A stretch of 44,442 bases of DNA from Porticoccus sp. (lineage in GTDB: Bacteria > Pseudomonadota > Gammaproteobacteria > Pseudomonadales > Porticoccaceae). The position numbers were made by a program, and so were the translations under genes. Below are positions 34,306 to 43,120 of the stretch, piece by piece; the first letter of the stretch is position 1; the number at the start of each line of letters is the position of its first letter. The notes below the pieces were generated by a model, which saw nothing but the letters and a program-made list of their open reading frames with translations, did not search any database and was not told the DNA's origin. The stretch is from contig JAGPWA010000026.1 in assembly GCA_018066715.1 (NCBI GenBank), positions 1-44,442 of the forward strand. The letters run 5' to 3'.

Positions 34306-36183
34306 TTAATATTTTGACGCCACATCGGCGTCCTGGAGTAGCAACTCCTCATACGCCTGATATGCCTGACTAGCCCCGGTAGTCGCGACAGAAGAATCCA
34401 AAGCTCGCTGTTGCTGGGATCCAAGAGCACTATAGTCACCAGGCATTACTTTAACCAAAGAGATGAGCACAAAATCACCATTAGTAGCGATCAAACCATC
34501 AACAATGGGTGCTTCATCGGGCACCTGCATAGAAAAGACTTGCTGGCGCACCTTCTCATCCAAGTTGCCACCAAGCCGCTTAGTATCAAGACTCACCTGC
34601 CATTCCAAGCTCTCCGCCTTTGCGACGTCTTCAATAGTTTCTCCAGCACTAACCCGCTGCTTTAACTCTGTACCACGAGCAAGTAGCTGCTCTCTGGCAA
34701 ACTGTCCTTTTAAAGCCAACTCAATCTGTGGCTTTACTTCTTCAATAGACTTGAGGCGAGGAGCCATACGCTCACGAAGAGCTAATACTAAAAGATGATT
34801 ATCTGATAGCTCCAACACATCGCTGGCATAGCCTTCCTCTAACACGGTATCGCTAAAGGCCGCATTCACAAACTGTGGATTAGCGATAAGACCGATTCCA
34901 CCTGTTCGTCCAAATGGCGCTGACACTTTTAAGTCCAGGGCTGCCTGATCAGCAGTATCCTGTAGTGAATTGGCATTATAGGAAAGGTCTTTGAGTGTTT
35001 CTATGCGCTCAGGCATCAACTCCTGAGCTAATTGAAGCTCCAGTTCAGCACGAATTGAGGGTTCGAGCTTCTCTCGGCTTGGTACATCTGCAACTTTTTC
35101 TGCAATAAATTTGAGAATATGAACACCGGCATCGCTCTCCACAACATCCGACAGCTCACCCACAGAGAGGTTGTCCAATGCTAATTCAAGCGCATCAGGT
35201 AGGTCTCCTGTCTGTGTGAAACCGAGATCGCCCCCTTGCTCCGCCGTAATATAGTCTTCAGAAGACTCTTGAGCCAGTGCAGCAAAATCAGCACCACCTT
35301 TGAGTTTTTCCTGGATGGTCGAAATTTTGCTTAGGTGGCTACCATCATCCTGTTTTTCCAACAGAATATGTGCCACATGTCGAGATTGGCTGGACGCGGC
35401 TTCTGCCACTTTGGCTTGATAAAGGTCTTCTATCATCTCTTCATCAACAGAAACTTCTCCCGTTAAATCTGAGGGCTGTAATTCTATATATTCAACCACC
35501 AACTGTTCTTCCGTCATGAACCGCTCGGAATGACTGGTGTAGTACGCGTTGACGTCCTCTTCTGACACCTCTACTGAATCAAACATTGGTGCAGCTGGAA
35601 GTGTCAAATAGTAGAAATTACGAGTCTGTTCAGTCATACCCGCTAATAACGTCAGCTCTTGCTCGGTGGAAAAGCCCGTAACTGCTACGCCCTGGAGAAA
35701 TTGATTAAACAGCAATTCTGAACGAAGGAGTTTACTGTACGATGTTGGCGTAAAGCCCATCTGCCTCAAGGCAAAATCGTAACGATCAACATCGAATTTA
35801 CCATCCGCTTGAAACTCTGGCACATCCAATAACAAGTCATATATTGTTCGTTGAGCAACACCCATACCATGATCAATGGCGGTTTGCTCTACGACTTTCT
35901 TGCGAATCAGCTGCTGCATCACGGGTGCCCGCAGTTGCTCATCAGTGAGTAGAGCCGGGTCGATATTTTTGTAACGGCTGAGAAACTGTTGTCTCTGATT
36001 GTCTACCGCTTGCTGCAGACGAAACTCCGTAATTGTTTCACCATTGACATTGGCAGCTTCCTCAGTGGCACTGCCGCTGAGAAAAAGCGCATCTACACCA
36101 AATAAGGCAAATGGAATAATGATGATGGCAATTAATACACCCTTGGCCACACCATGAAGGTTGTCACGAAAGTCCTGCAGCAT
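34306..36183 (-). CDS. ppiD: Periplasmic folding chaperone PpiD (SurA N-domain, parvulin)
   Basis: A 625-aa inner-membrane-anchored folding factor that acts on proteins leaving the Sec translocon. The N terminus has a short cytoplasmic part and a membrane helix (VLIAIIIIPFALFGVDALFL). A SurA_N-like domain follows (FRLQQAVDNQRQQFLSRY), then a parvulin domain at about 255-370 (QSRHVAHILLEKQDDGSHLSK ... GGDLGFTQTGDLPDALE) and a C-terminal PpiC-like region. It lies downstream of hupB, the usual lon-hupB-ppiD order, but an intrinsic terminator separates it from hupB, so it probably has its own promoter. Confidence 0.94.
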   Translation of the reverse strand: MLQDFRDNLHGVAKGVLIAIIIIPFALFGVDALFLSGSATEEAANVNGETITEFRLQQAVDNQRQQFLSRYKNIDPALLTDEQLRAPVMQQLIRKKVVEQTAIDHGMGVAQRTIYDLLLDVPEFQADGKFDVDRYDFALRQMGFTPTSYSKLLRSELLFNQFLQGVAVTGFSTEQELTLLAGMTEQTRNFYYLTLPAAPMFDSVEVSEEDVNAYYTSHSERFMTEEQLVVEYIELQPSDLTGEVSVDEEMIEDLYQAKVAEAASSQSRHVAHILLEKQDDGSHLSKISTIQEKLKGGADFAALAQESSEDYITAEQGGDLGFTQTGDLPDALELALDNLSVGELSDVVESDAGVHILKFIAEKVADVPSREKLEPSIRAELELQLAQELMPERIETLKDLSYNANSLQDTADQAALDLKVSAPFGRTGGIGLIANPQFVNAAFSDTVLEEGYASDVLELSDNHLLVLALRERMAPRLKSIEEVKPQIELALKGQFAREQLLARGTELKQRVSAGETIEDVAKAESLEWQVSLDTKRLGGNLDEKVRQQVFSMQVPDEAPIVDGLIATNGDFVLISLVKVMPGDYSALGSQQQRALDSSVATTGASQAYQAYEELLLQDADVASKY

Positions 36184-36231
36184 AGAATTCTCTTGGCTTA
36201 GATATAGATAAAACGGTTTAAGTTGTTATAT

Positions 36232-36266
36232 AAAAAAAAGGCGCATCTGCGATGCGCCTTTTTTTT
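36232..36266 (-). terminator. Intrinsic terminator after hupB
   Basis: Perfect stem GGCGCATC / GATGCGCC with a 3-nt loop, flanked by eight A on one side and eight T on the other. On the minus strand it ends hupB transcription ahead of ppiD. The symmetry would let it work in both directions. Confidence 0.92.
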
Positions 36267-36298
36267 GTTTGAAAAGCTCAAACAAAAAGCACTGTCAC

Positions 36299-36571
36299 TT
36301 AATTAACAGCGTCTTTTAATGCTTTACCCGCTTTAAAGCTAGGTACATTAGCAGCTTTAATCTGGATTTCAGCACCAGTTTGTGGGTTACGACCGGCACG
36401 CGCAGCACGATGTTTTACCGAAAAGGTGCCGAAACCTACCAGAGACACTTGGTCACCATTGCTCAGCGCACTGGCTACTGCATCAACAGCTGCATCCAGA
36501 GCACGCCCAGCAGAGGCTTTTGACAGGTCGGCAGCATCAGCAATAGCATCAACGAGTTCAGATTTATTCAC
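36299..36571 (-). CDS. hupB: DNA-binding protein HU-beta
   Basis: A 90-aa histone-like nucleoid protein. [20 protein letters not shown] is the HU N terminus, [24 protein letters not shown] is the DNA-binding beta-arm signature, and [15 protein letters not shown] is the typical end. The start codon is GTG inside ATGTGAATAAA. The overlapping ATG is out of frame and is followed at once by TGA. AAGGGGA lies at a suitable distance. It has its own strong promoter right after the lon stop codon and a terminator behind it, so it is probably a monocistronic gene. Confidence 0.97.
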   Translation of the reverse strand: MNKSELVDAIADAADLSKASAGRALDAAVDAVASALSNGDQVSLVGFGTFSVKHRAARAGRNPQTGAEIQIKAANVPSFKAGKALKDAVN

Positions 36572-36670
36572 ATTAATCCCCTTTTATTATGTTTGATTAA
36601 GACTGTTCACCTGTAACACACAACTGAACAATACTTAACTTCAGTCAGCGGTATATGCGATGACCGGAAC

Positions 36671-36699
36671 TTTATACCAATCCCCAGAAACCCGGTCAA
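36671..36699 (-). promoter_or_regulatory. Sigma-70 promoter of hupB
   Basis: TTGACC, 17-bp spacer, TATAAA on the minus strand: five of six matches in each box with ideal spacing. It lies about 100 bp upstream of the hupB GTG and just after the lon stop. Confidence 0.75.
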
Positions 36700-36704
36700 G
36701 CAGT

Positions 36705-39116
36705 TTAGTGAGTATTTATGCGGGTTGTAGCCTCACCGGTTGTTTTCTTGCTCTCTGAGTCGACCTGTTTATATTCATCATCGGACAAAGGCTCCGGTTT
36801 ATGCTGCAGTGCAATCTCCAAAACCTCATCAATCCAACGTACTGGATGAATATCAAGGTCTGCTTTAATGTTCTCCGGTATCTCCTTGAGGTCCCTCTCA
36901 TTTTCATGAGGAATAATCACGGTACGAATGCCACCGCGATGGGCTGCCAGTAACTTTTCTTTCAGCCCGCCAATCTTTAATGCCTGCCCTCGGAGGGTAA
37001 TTTCTCCAGTCATTGCCACATCTGCACGCACGGGAATACCCGTCAGTACAGAAACGAAGGCTGTACACATGGCAATACCCGCACTGGGGCCATCTTTGGG
37101 TGTTGCACCTTCCGGCACATGGATATGCAAATCGATCGACTGGTGAAAATCACGACGAATGCCTAGTACCTGCGCGCGACTTCTCACAACAGTCAATGCT
37201 GCCTGAATAGACTCCTGCATCACATCGCCCAATGAACCAGTTTTCACCATTTGGCCTTTACCAGGAACGGCAGCGGACTCAATAGTCAGCAGCTCACCAC
37301 CCACCTGAGTCCATGCGAGCCCTGTTACCTGGCCGACCTGACTCTCTTCCTCTGCTCTACCGAAGTCGAACTTACGGACACCAAGCAAGTCTTCTAGCTC
37401 ATCCGGTGTCACATTGAACAATGCCTGAGCACCTTCCCGAACATGCTTTGTCACAACTTTTCGACAGATTTTAGCTAGTGCACGCTCAAGGCCACGAACA
37501 CCCGCCTCTCGAGTGTAGTAACGAATAACATCCTGCATCGCAGCCCCATCAACATCGAGCTCATCGACTTTGAGCCCATTGGCTTTGCGCTGTTTTGGTA
37601 GCAAATATTTGAGTGCAATATTTACCTTCTCATCCTCGGTATAACCGGGGATACGAATCACTTCCAGTCGATCCAGCAATGGACCCGGAATATTCATCGA
37701 GTTGGCAGTACAGATGAACATAACCTCGGAAAGATCGTAATCAACTTCGAGATAATGGTCATTAAAACGATTATTTTGCTCTGGATCGAGCACCTCCAGC
37801 ATAGCCGAAGCGGGGTCACCTCGGTGATCCACCCCCATTTTGTCAATTTCATCCAACAAAAACAGTGGGTTTTTCACTTCAGCCTTGGCTAACTTCTGAA
37901 TCACCTTTCCTGGTAACGAGCCTATGTAGGTACGACGGTGGCCACGAATTTCTGCTTCATCGCGCACTCCACCCAAAGACATCCGAACATACTTCCGGCC
38001 AGTAGCCTTGGCGATAGATTCACCCAGTGAGGTTTTACCCACACCCGGTGGGCCAACCAGACAAAGCACCGGTCCTTTAAGCTTTTTCACACGTTGCTGA
38101 ACCGCGAGAAACTCCAGAATACGTTCCTTTACCTCTTCAAGACCGTAGTGATCCTCGTTCAGTGTTTTCTCAGCACGCGCCAAATCATGTTTAACTCTGG
38201 AGCGTTTCTTCCACGGCACACCAACCATCCAGTCAATGTAACCACGTAGTACTGAAGCCTCGGCAGACATCGGAGACATCATCTTCAACTTATTTAACTC
38301 AGATTTAGATTTATCTAAAGCATACTTGGGCATACCCGCTTCATTAATCTTGGTTTCGAGTTGCTCTATGTCACTACCACCCTCTTCTGCCTCACCAAGC
38401 TCTTTTTGAATGGCCTTCATCTGTTCGTTGAGGTAGTACTCTTTCTGGCTTTTTTCCATTTGCTTTTTAACGCGGCCACGGATTCGCTGCTCCACTTCAA
38501 AAAGCTCAATTTCAGACTCCATCAGCGCCAATAAGTGTTCTAACCGAGGACTTAGTTCTGGGGTTTCCAGAATTTCCTGCTTCTGCTCAACACTCAGGGT
38601 CATATGCGTAGCTAAGGTATCTGCCAGACGGCTTAAATCGTCAATGCCAGCAACCGTACTCACCACTTCAGAAGGGATTTTCTTACTGAGATTTACATAC
38701 TGCTCGAACTGAGTTAGCGCTGACCGCATCAGGGCATCAGCTTCTACCCCAGATAGGCTCTCACTGGGCATCACATCATAATTACCCACAAAGTAGCCCA
38801 GCGAATCATCAATGGCATTAATCTTAACTCGATCAGCTCCCTCCACAAGTACCTTAACCGTACCGTCTGGCAGCTTGAGCATTTGCAAAACCGTTGACAG
38901 GGTTCCTACTCGATAAAGGTCATCAGCTTCTGGATCATCTTCAGCTGCCGACTTCTGAGCGACGAGTAGGATTTGTTTCTCCTCGACCATAGCCTCTTCC
39001 AAGGCAAGAATTGACTTCTCACGACCAACAAATAGAGGAATAACCATATGAGGATAAACCACCACATCGCGTAGTGGTAACATCGTTAACTCATTGTGCT
39101 CAGTGTTCTCTCCCAT
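36705..39116 (-). CDS. lon: ATP-dependent protease Lon
   Basis: An 803-aa cytoplasmic AAA+ serine protease that degrades misfolded and regulatory proteins. The N-terminal LAN domain is [24 protein letters not shown] coiled-coil region follows ([19 protein letters not shown]), then Walker [17 protein letters not shown] and Walker [14 protein letters not shown]. The proteolytic Ser-Lys dyad is in [15 protein letters not shown] and [14 protein letters not shown]. Length and motifs are standard. It is downstream of clpX but separated from it by an intrinsic terminator, and it has a sigma-32-like promoter in the gap, which suggests independent heat-shock control. Confidence 0.98.
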   Translation of the reverse strand: MGENTEHNELTMLPLRDVVVYPHMVIPLFVGREKSILALEEAMVEEKQILLVAQKSAAEDDPEADDLYRVGTLSTVLQMLKLPDGTVKVLVEGADRVKINAIDDSLGYFVGNYDVMPSESLSGVEADALMRSALTQFEQYVNLSKKIPSEVVSTVAGIDDLSRLADTLATHMTLSVEQKQEILETPELSPRLEHLLALMESEIELFEVEQRIRGRVKKQMEKSQKEYYLNEQMKAIQKELGEAEEGGSDIEQLETKINEAGMPKYALDKSKSELNKLKMMSPMSAEASVLRGYIDWMVGVPWKKRSRVKHDLARAEKTLNEDHYGLEEVKERILEFLAVQQRVKKLKGPVLCLVGPPGVGKTSLGESIAKATGRKYVRMSLGGVRDEAEIRGHRRTYIGSLPGKVIQKLAKAEVKNPLFLLDEIDKMGVDHRGDPASAMLEVLDPEQNNRFNDHYLEVDYDLSEVMFICTANSMNIPGPLLDRLEVIRIPGYTEDEKVNIALKYLLPKQRKANGLKVDELDVDGAAMQDVIRYYTREAGVRGLERALAKICRKVVTKHVREGAQALFNVTPDELEDLLGVRKFDFGRAEEESQVGQVTGLAWTQVGGELLTIESAAVPGKGQMVKTGSLGDVMQESIQAALTVVRSRAQVLGIRRDFHQSIDLHIHVPEGATPKDGPSAGIAMCTAFVSVLTGIPVRADVAMTGEITLRGQALKIGGLKEKLLAAHRGGIRTVIIPHENERDLKEIPENIKADLDIHPVRWIDEVLEIALQHKPEPLSDDEYKQVDSESKKTTGEATTRINTH

Positions 39117-39162
39117 TCTCTAACCTCGTATGGAGAATTTTAATAGTTTAAGCTTACCGCAA

Positions 39163-39190
39163 ATATGGGGCCGTGACGGATAAAAACAAG
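39163..39190 (-). promoter_or_regulatory. Heat-shock (sigma-32) promoter candidate for lon
   Basis: On the minus strand CTTGTT is followed after 14 bp by CCCCATAT. The -10 box matches the RpoH consensus CCCCATnT exactly, and the -35 keeps CTTG. It is about 45 bp upstream of the lon ATG, and lon is a classical RpoH target. Confidence 0.7.
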
Positions 39191-39222
39191 TGACATATAT
39201 TCGATTATTTATCTGGACACAA

Positions 39223-39249
39223 TAAAAAAGGGCCCGATTGGGCCCTTTG
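39223..39249 (-). terminator. Intrinsic terminator after clpX
   Basis: Stem AAGGGCCC / GGGCCCTT with a 4-nt loop, followed on the minus strand by TTTTTTATT. It separates clpX from lon. Confidence 0.88.
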
Positions 39250-39265
39250 AGTTATGCATTATTTA

Positions 39266-40555
39266 TTATTCTTCACTGGCGGCTTTCTTCTGCTCAACAT
39301 TTTCGTAAACCATCATAGGTTCAGCCTCACCACGAATAACCGAACTATCGATCACTACCTTCCCAACATTATCCATGGAAGGGATGCTGTACATGGTATC
39401 TAGCAATACGTTTTCAATGATTGAACGAAGACCACGAGCACCCGTTTTCCGCTCAAGTGCTCTATCGGCAATTTCTTCCAGTGCATCCTGACGAATATCC
39501 AATTCAACCCCTTCCATCTCAAACAGCGTACCGTACTGCTTCACGAGAGAGTTTTTCGGCTCAATTAGAATATTGACCAATGCATCCCGGTCCAGCTCTT
39601 CCAAAGTAGCAATGACGGGCAAACGCCCCACAAACTCAGGAATAAGGACGTAGCGCACCAAATCTTCGGGTTCAAGATCAACCAGTGTCTGACCAATATT
39701 TTTGTCAGTTTCCTTACTTTTCACTTCGGCACTGAAACCAATGCCGCCCTTATCAGAGCGATCTTGAATCACTTTTTCCAGCCCTGAAAAAGCGCCACCA
39801 CAAATAAACAGGATATTAGAGGTGTCTACCTGTAGAAACTCTTGTTGGGGATGCTTACGACCACCTTGAGGAGGAACGGAGGCAACAGTACCCTCTATCA
39901 GCTTCAGCAGTGCTTGTTGAACGCCTTCGCCCGATACATCCCGAGTAATAGAAGGGTTGTCTGACTTGCGGGATATTTTGTCAATTTCATCCAGGTACAC
40001 AATGCCACGTTGTGCCTTTTCCACATCGTAGTCGCATTTCTGCAACAGCTTCTGAATGATATTCTCTACATCCTCGCCGACATAACCTGCTTCGGTAAGT
40101 GTTGTTGCATCTGCGATGGTAAAGGGGACATCCAATAGTCTCGCCAGCGTCTCCGCTAAGAGGGTTTTACCACTACCAGTGGGGCCGACCAACAGGATAT
40201 TACTTTTACCTAGTTCAATCTCACCGCCAATGTCTGAACCACTGCTTTGCAGCCGCTTGTAATGGTTGTAAACAGCGACAGATAGAATTTTTTTAGCACG
40301 CTCCTGACCAATAACGTATTGGCCAAGCGTGTCATTGATTTCAACTGGCTTGGGTAGGTTTTCGCTCGCTGACTCAGAGTCCGCTTCCTGAACTTCCTCA
40401 GAAATAATGTCGTTACATAGATCGACACATTCGTCACAGATAAACACAGAAGGGCCCGCAATCAGTTTGCGCACTTCATGCTGACTTTTTCCACAGAAAG
40501 AACAGTACAACAGCTTTCCGTCGTCTTCACCGCTTCCGTTTTTTTCGTCGCTCAT
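39266..40555 (-). CDS. clpX: ClpX ATPase subunit of ClpXP protease
   Basis: A 429-aa AAA+ unfoldase that feeds substrates to ClpP. The N-terminal zinc-binding domain has four cysteines (YCSFCGKSQ ... [10 protein letters not shown]). Walker A is [17 protein letters not shown], Walker B is [11 protein letters not shown], and sensor 2 is the GARGLR segment. A pore loop (AGYVGEDV) and an IGF-type ClpP-docking loop region ([10 protein letters not shown]) are visible. The IGF appears as GIGF. It is 102 bp downstream of clpP on the same strand. Confidence 0.98.
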   Translation of the reverse strand: MSDEKNGSGEDDGKLLYCSFCGKSQHEVRKLIAGPSVFICDECVDLCNDIISEEVQEADSESASENLPKPVEINDTLGQYVIGQERAKKILSVAVYNHYKRLQSSGSDIGGEIELGKSNILLVGPTGSGKTLLAETLARLLDVPFTIADATTLTEAGYVGEDVENIIQKLLQKCDYDVEKAQRGIVYLDEIDKISRKSDNPSITRDVSGEGVQQALLKLIEGTVASVPPQGGRKHPQQEFLQVDTSNILFICGGAFSGLEKVIQDRSDKGGIGFSAEVKSKETDKNIGQTLVDLEPEDLVRYVLIPEFVGRLPVIATLEELDRDALVNILIEPKNSLVKQYGTLFEMEGVELDIRQDALEEIADRALERKTGARGLRSIIENVLLDTMYSIPSMDNVGKVVIDSSVIRGEAEPMMVYENVEQKKAASEE

Positions 40556-40657
40556 AACTCTATCTCAACATCCTCACCCGGCAAAGGGCAGAATAAATTC
40601 TTAAAAATCAATAAACTACAATTTTTTATGTCTGTGTTTCTTAAAAGACTACCCATT

Positions 40658-41287
40658 CTAAGGACGCTTGTCCAGCACCTCATCAATCAATCCGTAAGCT
40701 TTGGATTGCTCTGCATCCATGAAATTATCGCGCTCAGTGTCCTCAGCAATCTTCTCTATCGGTTGGCCGGTATGATGGGCCAGACACTCATTGAGCCTCT
40801 CCCGTATCTTGAGAATTTCCTGAGCATGGATATGGATATCAGTAGCTTGCCCTTGAGCACCACCACTAGGCTGATGAATCATATTGCGAGAATTGGGCAA
40901 GCAATAGCGCTTACCTGGGGCGCCGGCTGCCAGAAGAAAAGCACCCATACTGGCTGCTTGACCAATACACATGGTACTCACATCAGGTTTGATAAATTGC
41001 ATGGTGTCATAGATAGACATACCTGCCGTCACAGAACCGCCAGGTGAGTTGATATACAAGTGAATATCTTTGTCCGGATTTTCGGATTCCAAGAACAATA
41101 ACTGGGCCACTACCAGATTAGCCATGTAATCCTCAACAGGGCCAACCAGAAAAATGACTCGCTCCTTTAAGAGGCGAGAGTAAATATCATAAGAGCGTTC
41201 ACCCCGGGCCGACTGCTCAACAACAATAGGGACCAAACCACCCGCATTTTGAACACCCGCACTGGGTGACGACAGATCAAAATTCAT
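40658..41287 (-). CDS. clpP: ClpP serine protease subunit
   Basis: A 209-aa serine peptidase forming the double-ring proteolytic chamber. The catalytic Ser lies in [15 protein letters not shown], the His in [16 protein letters not shown], and the Asp in the [10 protein letters not shown] region. The N-terminal stretch [20 protein letters not shown] is probably processed, as is usual for ClpP. It follows tig with a 243-bp gap that holds a long stem-loop and a promoter candidate. It precedes clpX. Confidence 0.98.
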   Translation of the reverse strand: MNFDLSSPSAGVQNAGGLVPIVVEQSARGERSYDIYSRLLKERVIFLVGPVEDYMANLVVAQLLFLESENPDKDIHLYINSPGGSVTAGMSIYDTMQFIKPDVSTMCIGQAASMGAFLLAAGAPGKRYCLPNSRNMIHQPSGGAQGQATDIHIHAQEILKIRERLNECLAHHTGQPIEKIAEDTERDNFMDAEQSKAYGLIDEVLDKRP

Positions 41288-41320
41288 AGTAACTCACTCG
41301 AAAAAACCACGTATCGGTGC

Positions 41321-41348
41321 ATTGTAACCGGGCCTCAAGATAAGGCAA
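41321..41348 (-). promoter_or_regulatory. Promoter candidate for clpP
   Basis: TTGCCT, 16-bp spacer, TACAAT on the minus strand, about 35 bp upstream of the clpP ATG. The -10 has five of six matches and the -35 four of six. No sigma-32 element was recognised in this gap. Confidence 0.4.
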
Positions 41349-41476
41349 GCCAGGCATTGCCTAGCAATAGGAAACACAACGACCTAAGGAGGGTGCACAA
41401 CTAAAATTGATTAAAGCTATAAAACTCTGGATAACTGACTGACTATGTCAAAAAACCTTATCCATTGTCGCTCTCC

Positions 41477-41512
41477 ATATACTCCTGAGCCAATTTAAAC
41501 TCAGGAATATAT
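41477..41512 (-). repeat. Thirteen-base-arm stem-loop after tig
   Basis: ATATACTCCTGAG and CTCAGGAATATAT pair with one mismatch around a 10-nt loop. In minus-strand RNA the odd pair is a G-U wobble, in plus-strand RNA an A-C clash, which favours a role in the tig transcript. It starts about 19 bp beyond the tig stop codon and lacks a U-run. It may be a processing or stability hairpin. Confidence 0.5.
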
Positions 41513-41530
41513 GAAAAAGCCTGGGGAGCA

Positions 41531-42862
41531 TTAGCCTTCGGCAGCTAACTGTTCTGGGTCAGGGGTAACGGCTGTTTGATAATCAACATGATCTTCAGTA
41601 ACCACTGCCAGGGACAATACATGGTCAATAACTTGATCCTGCAGAACAGACGTTTCCATTCCTTTCAGTAAGTCCTGATTACCGTAGTAATGATTCATCA
41701 CTTCTTCTGATTGGGCATAAGTAGACGCGATTTCTTCAATATGGCCACGAACTTTATCTGAATCAACCTTAATCTCATTCGCCTTGATGATTTCATTCAC
41801 CACCAAGCCTACAGCTGCACGACGCTTGGCCTGATCCATAAACATCTCATCAGGCAACATGGAGGCATCAAATTCACTTTCACCACCACTAGTGAGCTTC
41901 TGGTGCATCTGATTCTTCAAGCTAGTAATTTCGTTTGCGAGAAAGGCCTGGGGAATATCCAGATCACTGTGTAATGCAAACAACTGCTCCATTACACGGC
42001 TCTTGGTTTTTCCTTGAAGTGCGTTTTTCAAATCGCGCTCCATATTCTCACTTACAGCAGTACGGAATGCCGCTTCATCACCGGACTCAAGGCCATAGTG
42101 CGCAAAAAACTCTTCATTGAGTTCTGGCAATTCTGGTTCTTTTACCGCCTTCAATTTAATCGTAAACTCGACAGCTACCCCGCGTAACTCTTCCGCATGG
42201 TAGTTCTCGGGGAAAGTCAGAGGAACCACTTTTTCCTCACCAATAGACATCCCAGCAACGGCCTCTTCAAAACCTTCAATCGCCTTGCCAGAGCCAAGTG
42301 TAAGAGGGAAATCTTCAGATGAGCCACCCTCAAATTCTTCGCCATCTCTCCTACCAACAAAATCGATAAGAGCTTCATCACGTTCAGTCGCTGGTCGGTC
42401 AACCTCAACCCATGTGGCATGCTGCATCCGCAAAGCGTCAACCATGATGTCAACATCACTGTCACTCACTTCAGAAACAGGTTTAACGATCTCGACCTTG
42501 GACAGATCTACCAACTGAACTTCAGGTAACACCTCAAAAGTAGCAATAAACTCCAAATCTTGGCCCGGTTCAGCCTTGCTTGGTTCAATCACTGGCTGGC
42601 CAGCAGGTACGATCTCTTCTTGGGCAATAGCCTCAAAGAAAGCCTCTCTCACCACATCTCCAATCACTTCCTGGCGAATACCTGCACCAAAACGCTGATT
42701 CACAACGCTCAATGGCACCTTGCCCTTACGAAAGCCGTCTATGCGAACAGTTTTACTCGCCTTATCTAGGCGCTCACGCACTTGGCTTTCAATACGCTCT
42801 GCTGGTACCCCGATGGTCAGCTTACGTTCTAGGCCGGAAGTCGTTTCAATGGAAACCTGCAT
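41531..42862 (-). CDS. tig: Trigger factor (ribosome-associated chaperone and PPIase)
   Basis: A 443-aa chaperone that meets nascent chains at the ribosome exit. The N-terminal ribosome-binding domain carries the signature GFRKGKVPLSVVNQRFG. The central FKBP-like domain is DEALIDFVGRRDGEEFEGGSSEDFPLTLGSGKAIEGFEEAV, and the C-terminal chaperone arms follow. AGAGGA precedes the ATG. tRNA-Leu lies 37 bp upstream on the same strand and may share the transcript. The order tig-clpP-clpX-lon is the common one. Confidence 0.97.
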   Translation of the reverse strand: MQVSIETTSGLERKLTIGVPAERIESQVRERLDKASKTVRIDGFRKGKVPLSVVNQRFGAGIRQEVIGDVVREAFFEAIAQEEIVPAGQPVIEPSKAEPGQDLEFIATFEVLPEVQLVDLSKVEIVKPVSEVSDSDVDIMVDALRMQHATWVEVDRPATERDEALIDFVGRRDGEEFEGGSSEDFPLTLGSGKAIEGFEEAVAGMSIGEEKVVPLTFPENYHAEELRGVAVEFTIKLKAVKEPELPELNEEFFAHYGLESGDEAAFRTAVSENMERDLKNALQGKTKSRVMEQLFALHSDLDIPQAFLANEITSLKNQMHQKLTSGGESEFDASMLPDEMFMDQAKRRAAVGLVVNEIIKANEIKVDSDKVRGHIEEIASTYAQSEEVMNHYYGNQDLLKGMETSVLQDQVIDHVLSLAVVTEDHVDYQTAVTPDPEQLAAEG

Positions 42863-42899
42863 GATTTTCCTCTAAATAGTTACTTGCTTATTAATTAAT

Positions 42900-42984
42900 T
42901 GGTGCGGACGGAGAGACTTGAACTCTCACACTTCTCAGTACCAGAACCTAAATCTGGCGCGTCTACCAATTCCGCCACGTCCGC
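42900..42984 (-). tRNA. leuW: tRNA-Leu (anticodon UAG)
   Basis: An 85-nt cloverleaf on the minus strand. The acceptor stem is GCGGACG / CGTCCGC. The anticodon arm CCAGA TTTAGGT TCTGG gives anticodon TAG, and the T-arm is GAGAG TTCAAGT CTCTC. There is a long variable arm as expected for leucine, and the terminal A plus CCA are encoded. The body is very similar to E. coli leuW. Confidence 0.97.
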
Positions 42985-43120
42985 AGAATGTCGAGTATCA
43001 ACTAGGTAGCGACAGGAGGTCGCCCTCGACAAGGGGTGGGGATTCTGCCACAGCGGGCACCCCTGATCAACAAAATAAATAGAGAGATTAGCAGAGGCTA
43101 TTATTAGCCTTCACCGGCGA

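Noticed and set aside
40478-41047. 189-aa plus-strand ORF opposite clpP/clpX
   Set aside because: It is fully antisense to two strongly conserved genes, has no ribosome-binding site of note and resembles no protein family. It is a shadow frame.
42900-42984. tRNA-Leu as an integration site for a mobile element
   Set aside because: No integrase gene and no second copy of the tRNA 3' end were seen. The flanking genes are conserved housekeeping genes.
43032-43064. Inverted repeat AGGGGTG / CACCCCT between the isomerase-like gene and tRNA-Leu as a terminator
   Set aside because: The loop is about 19 nt and no U-run follows, so the stem is weak evidence for termination.
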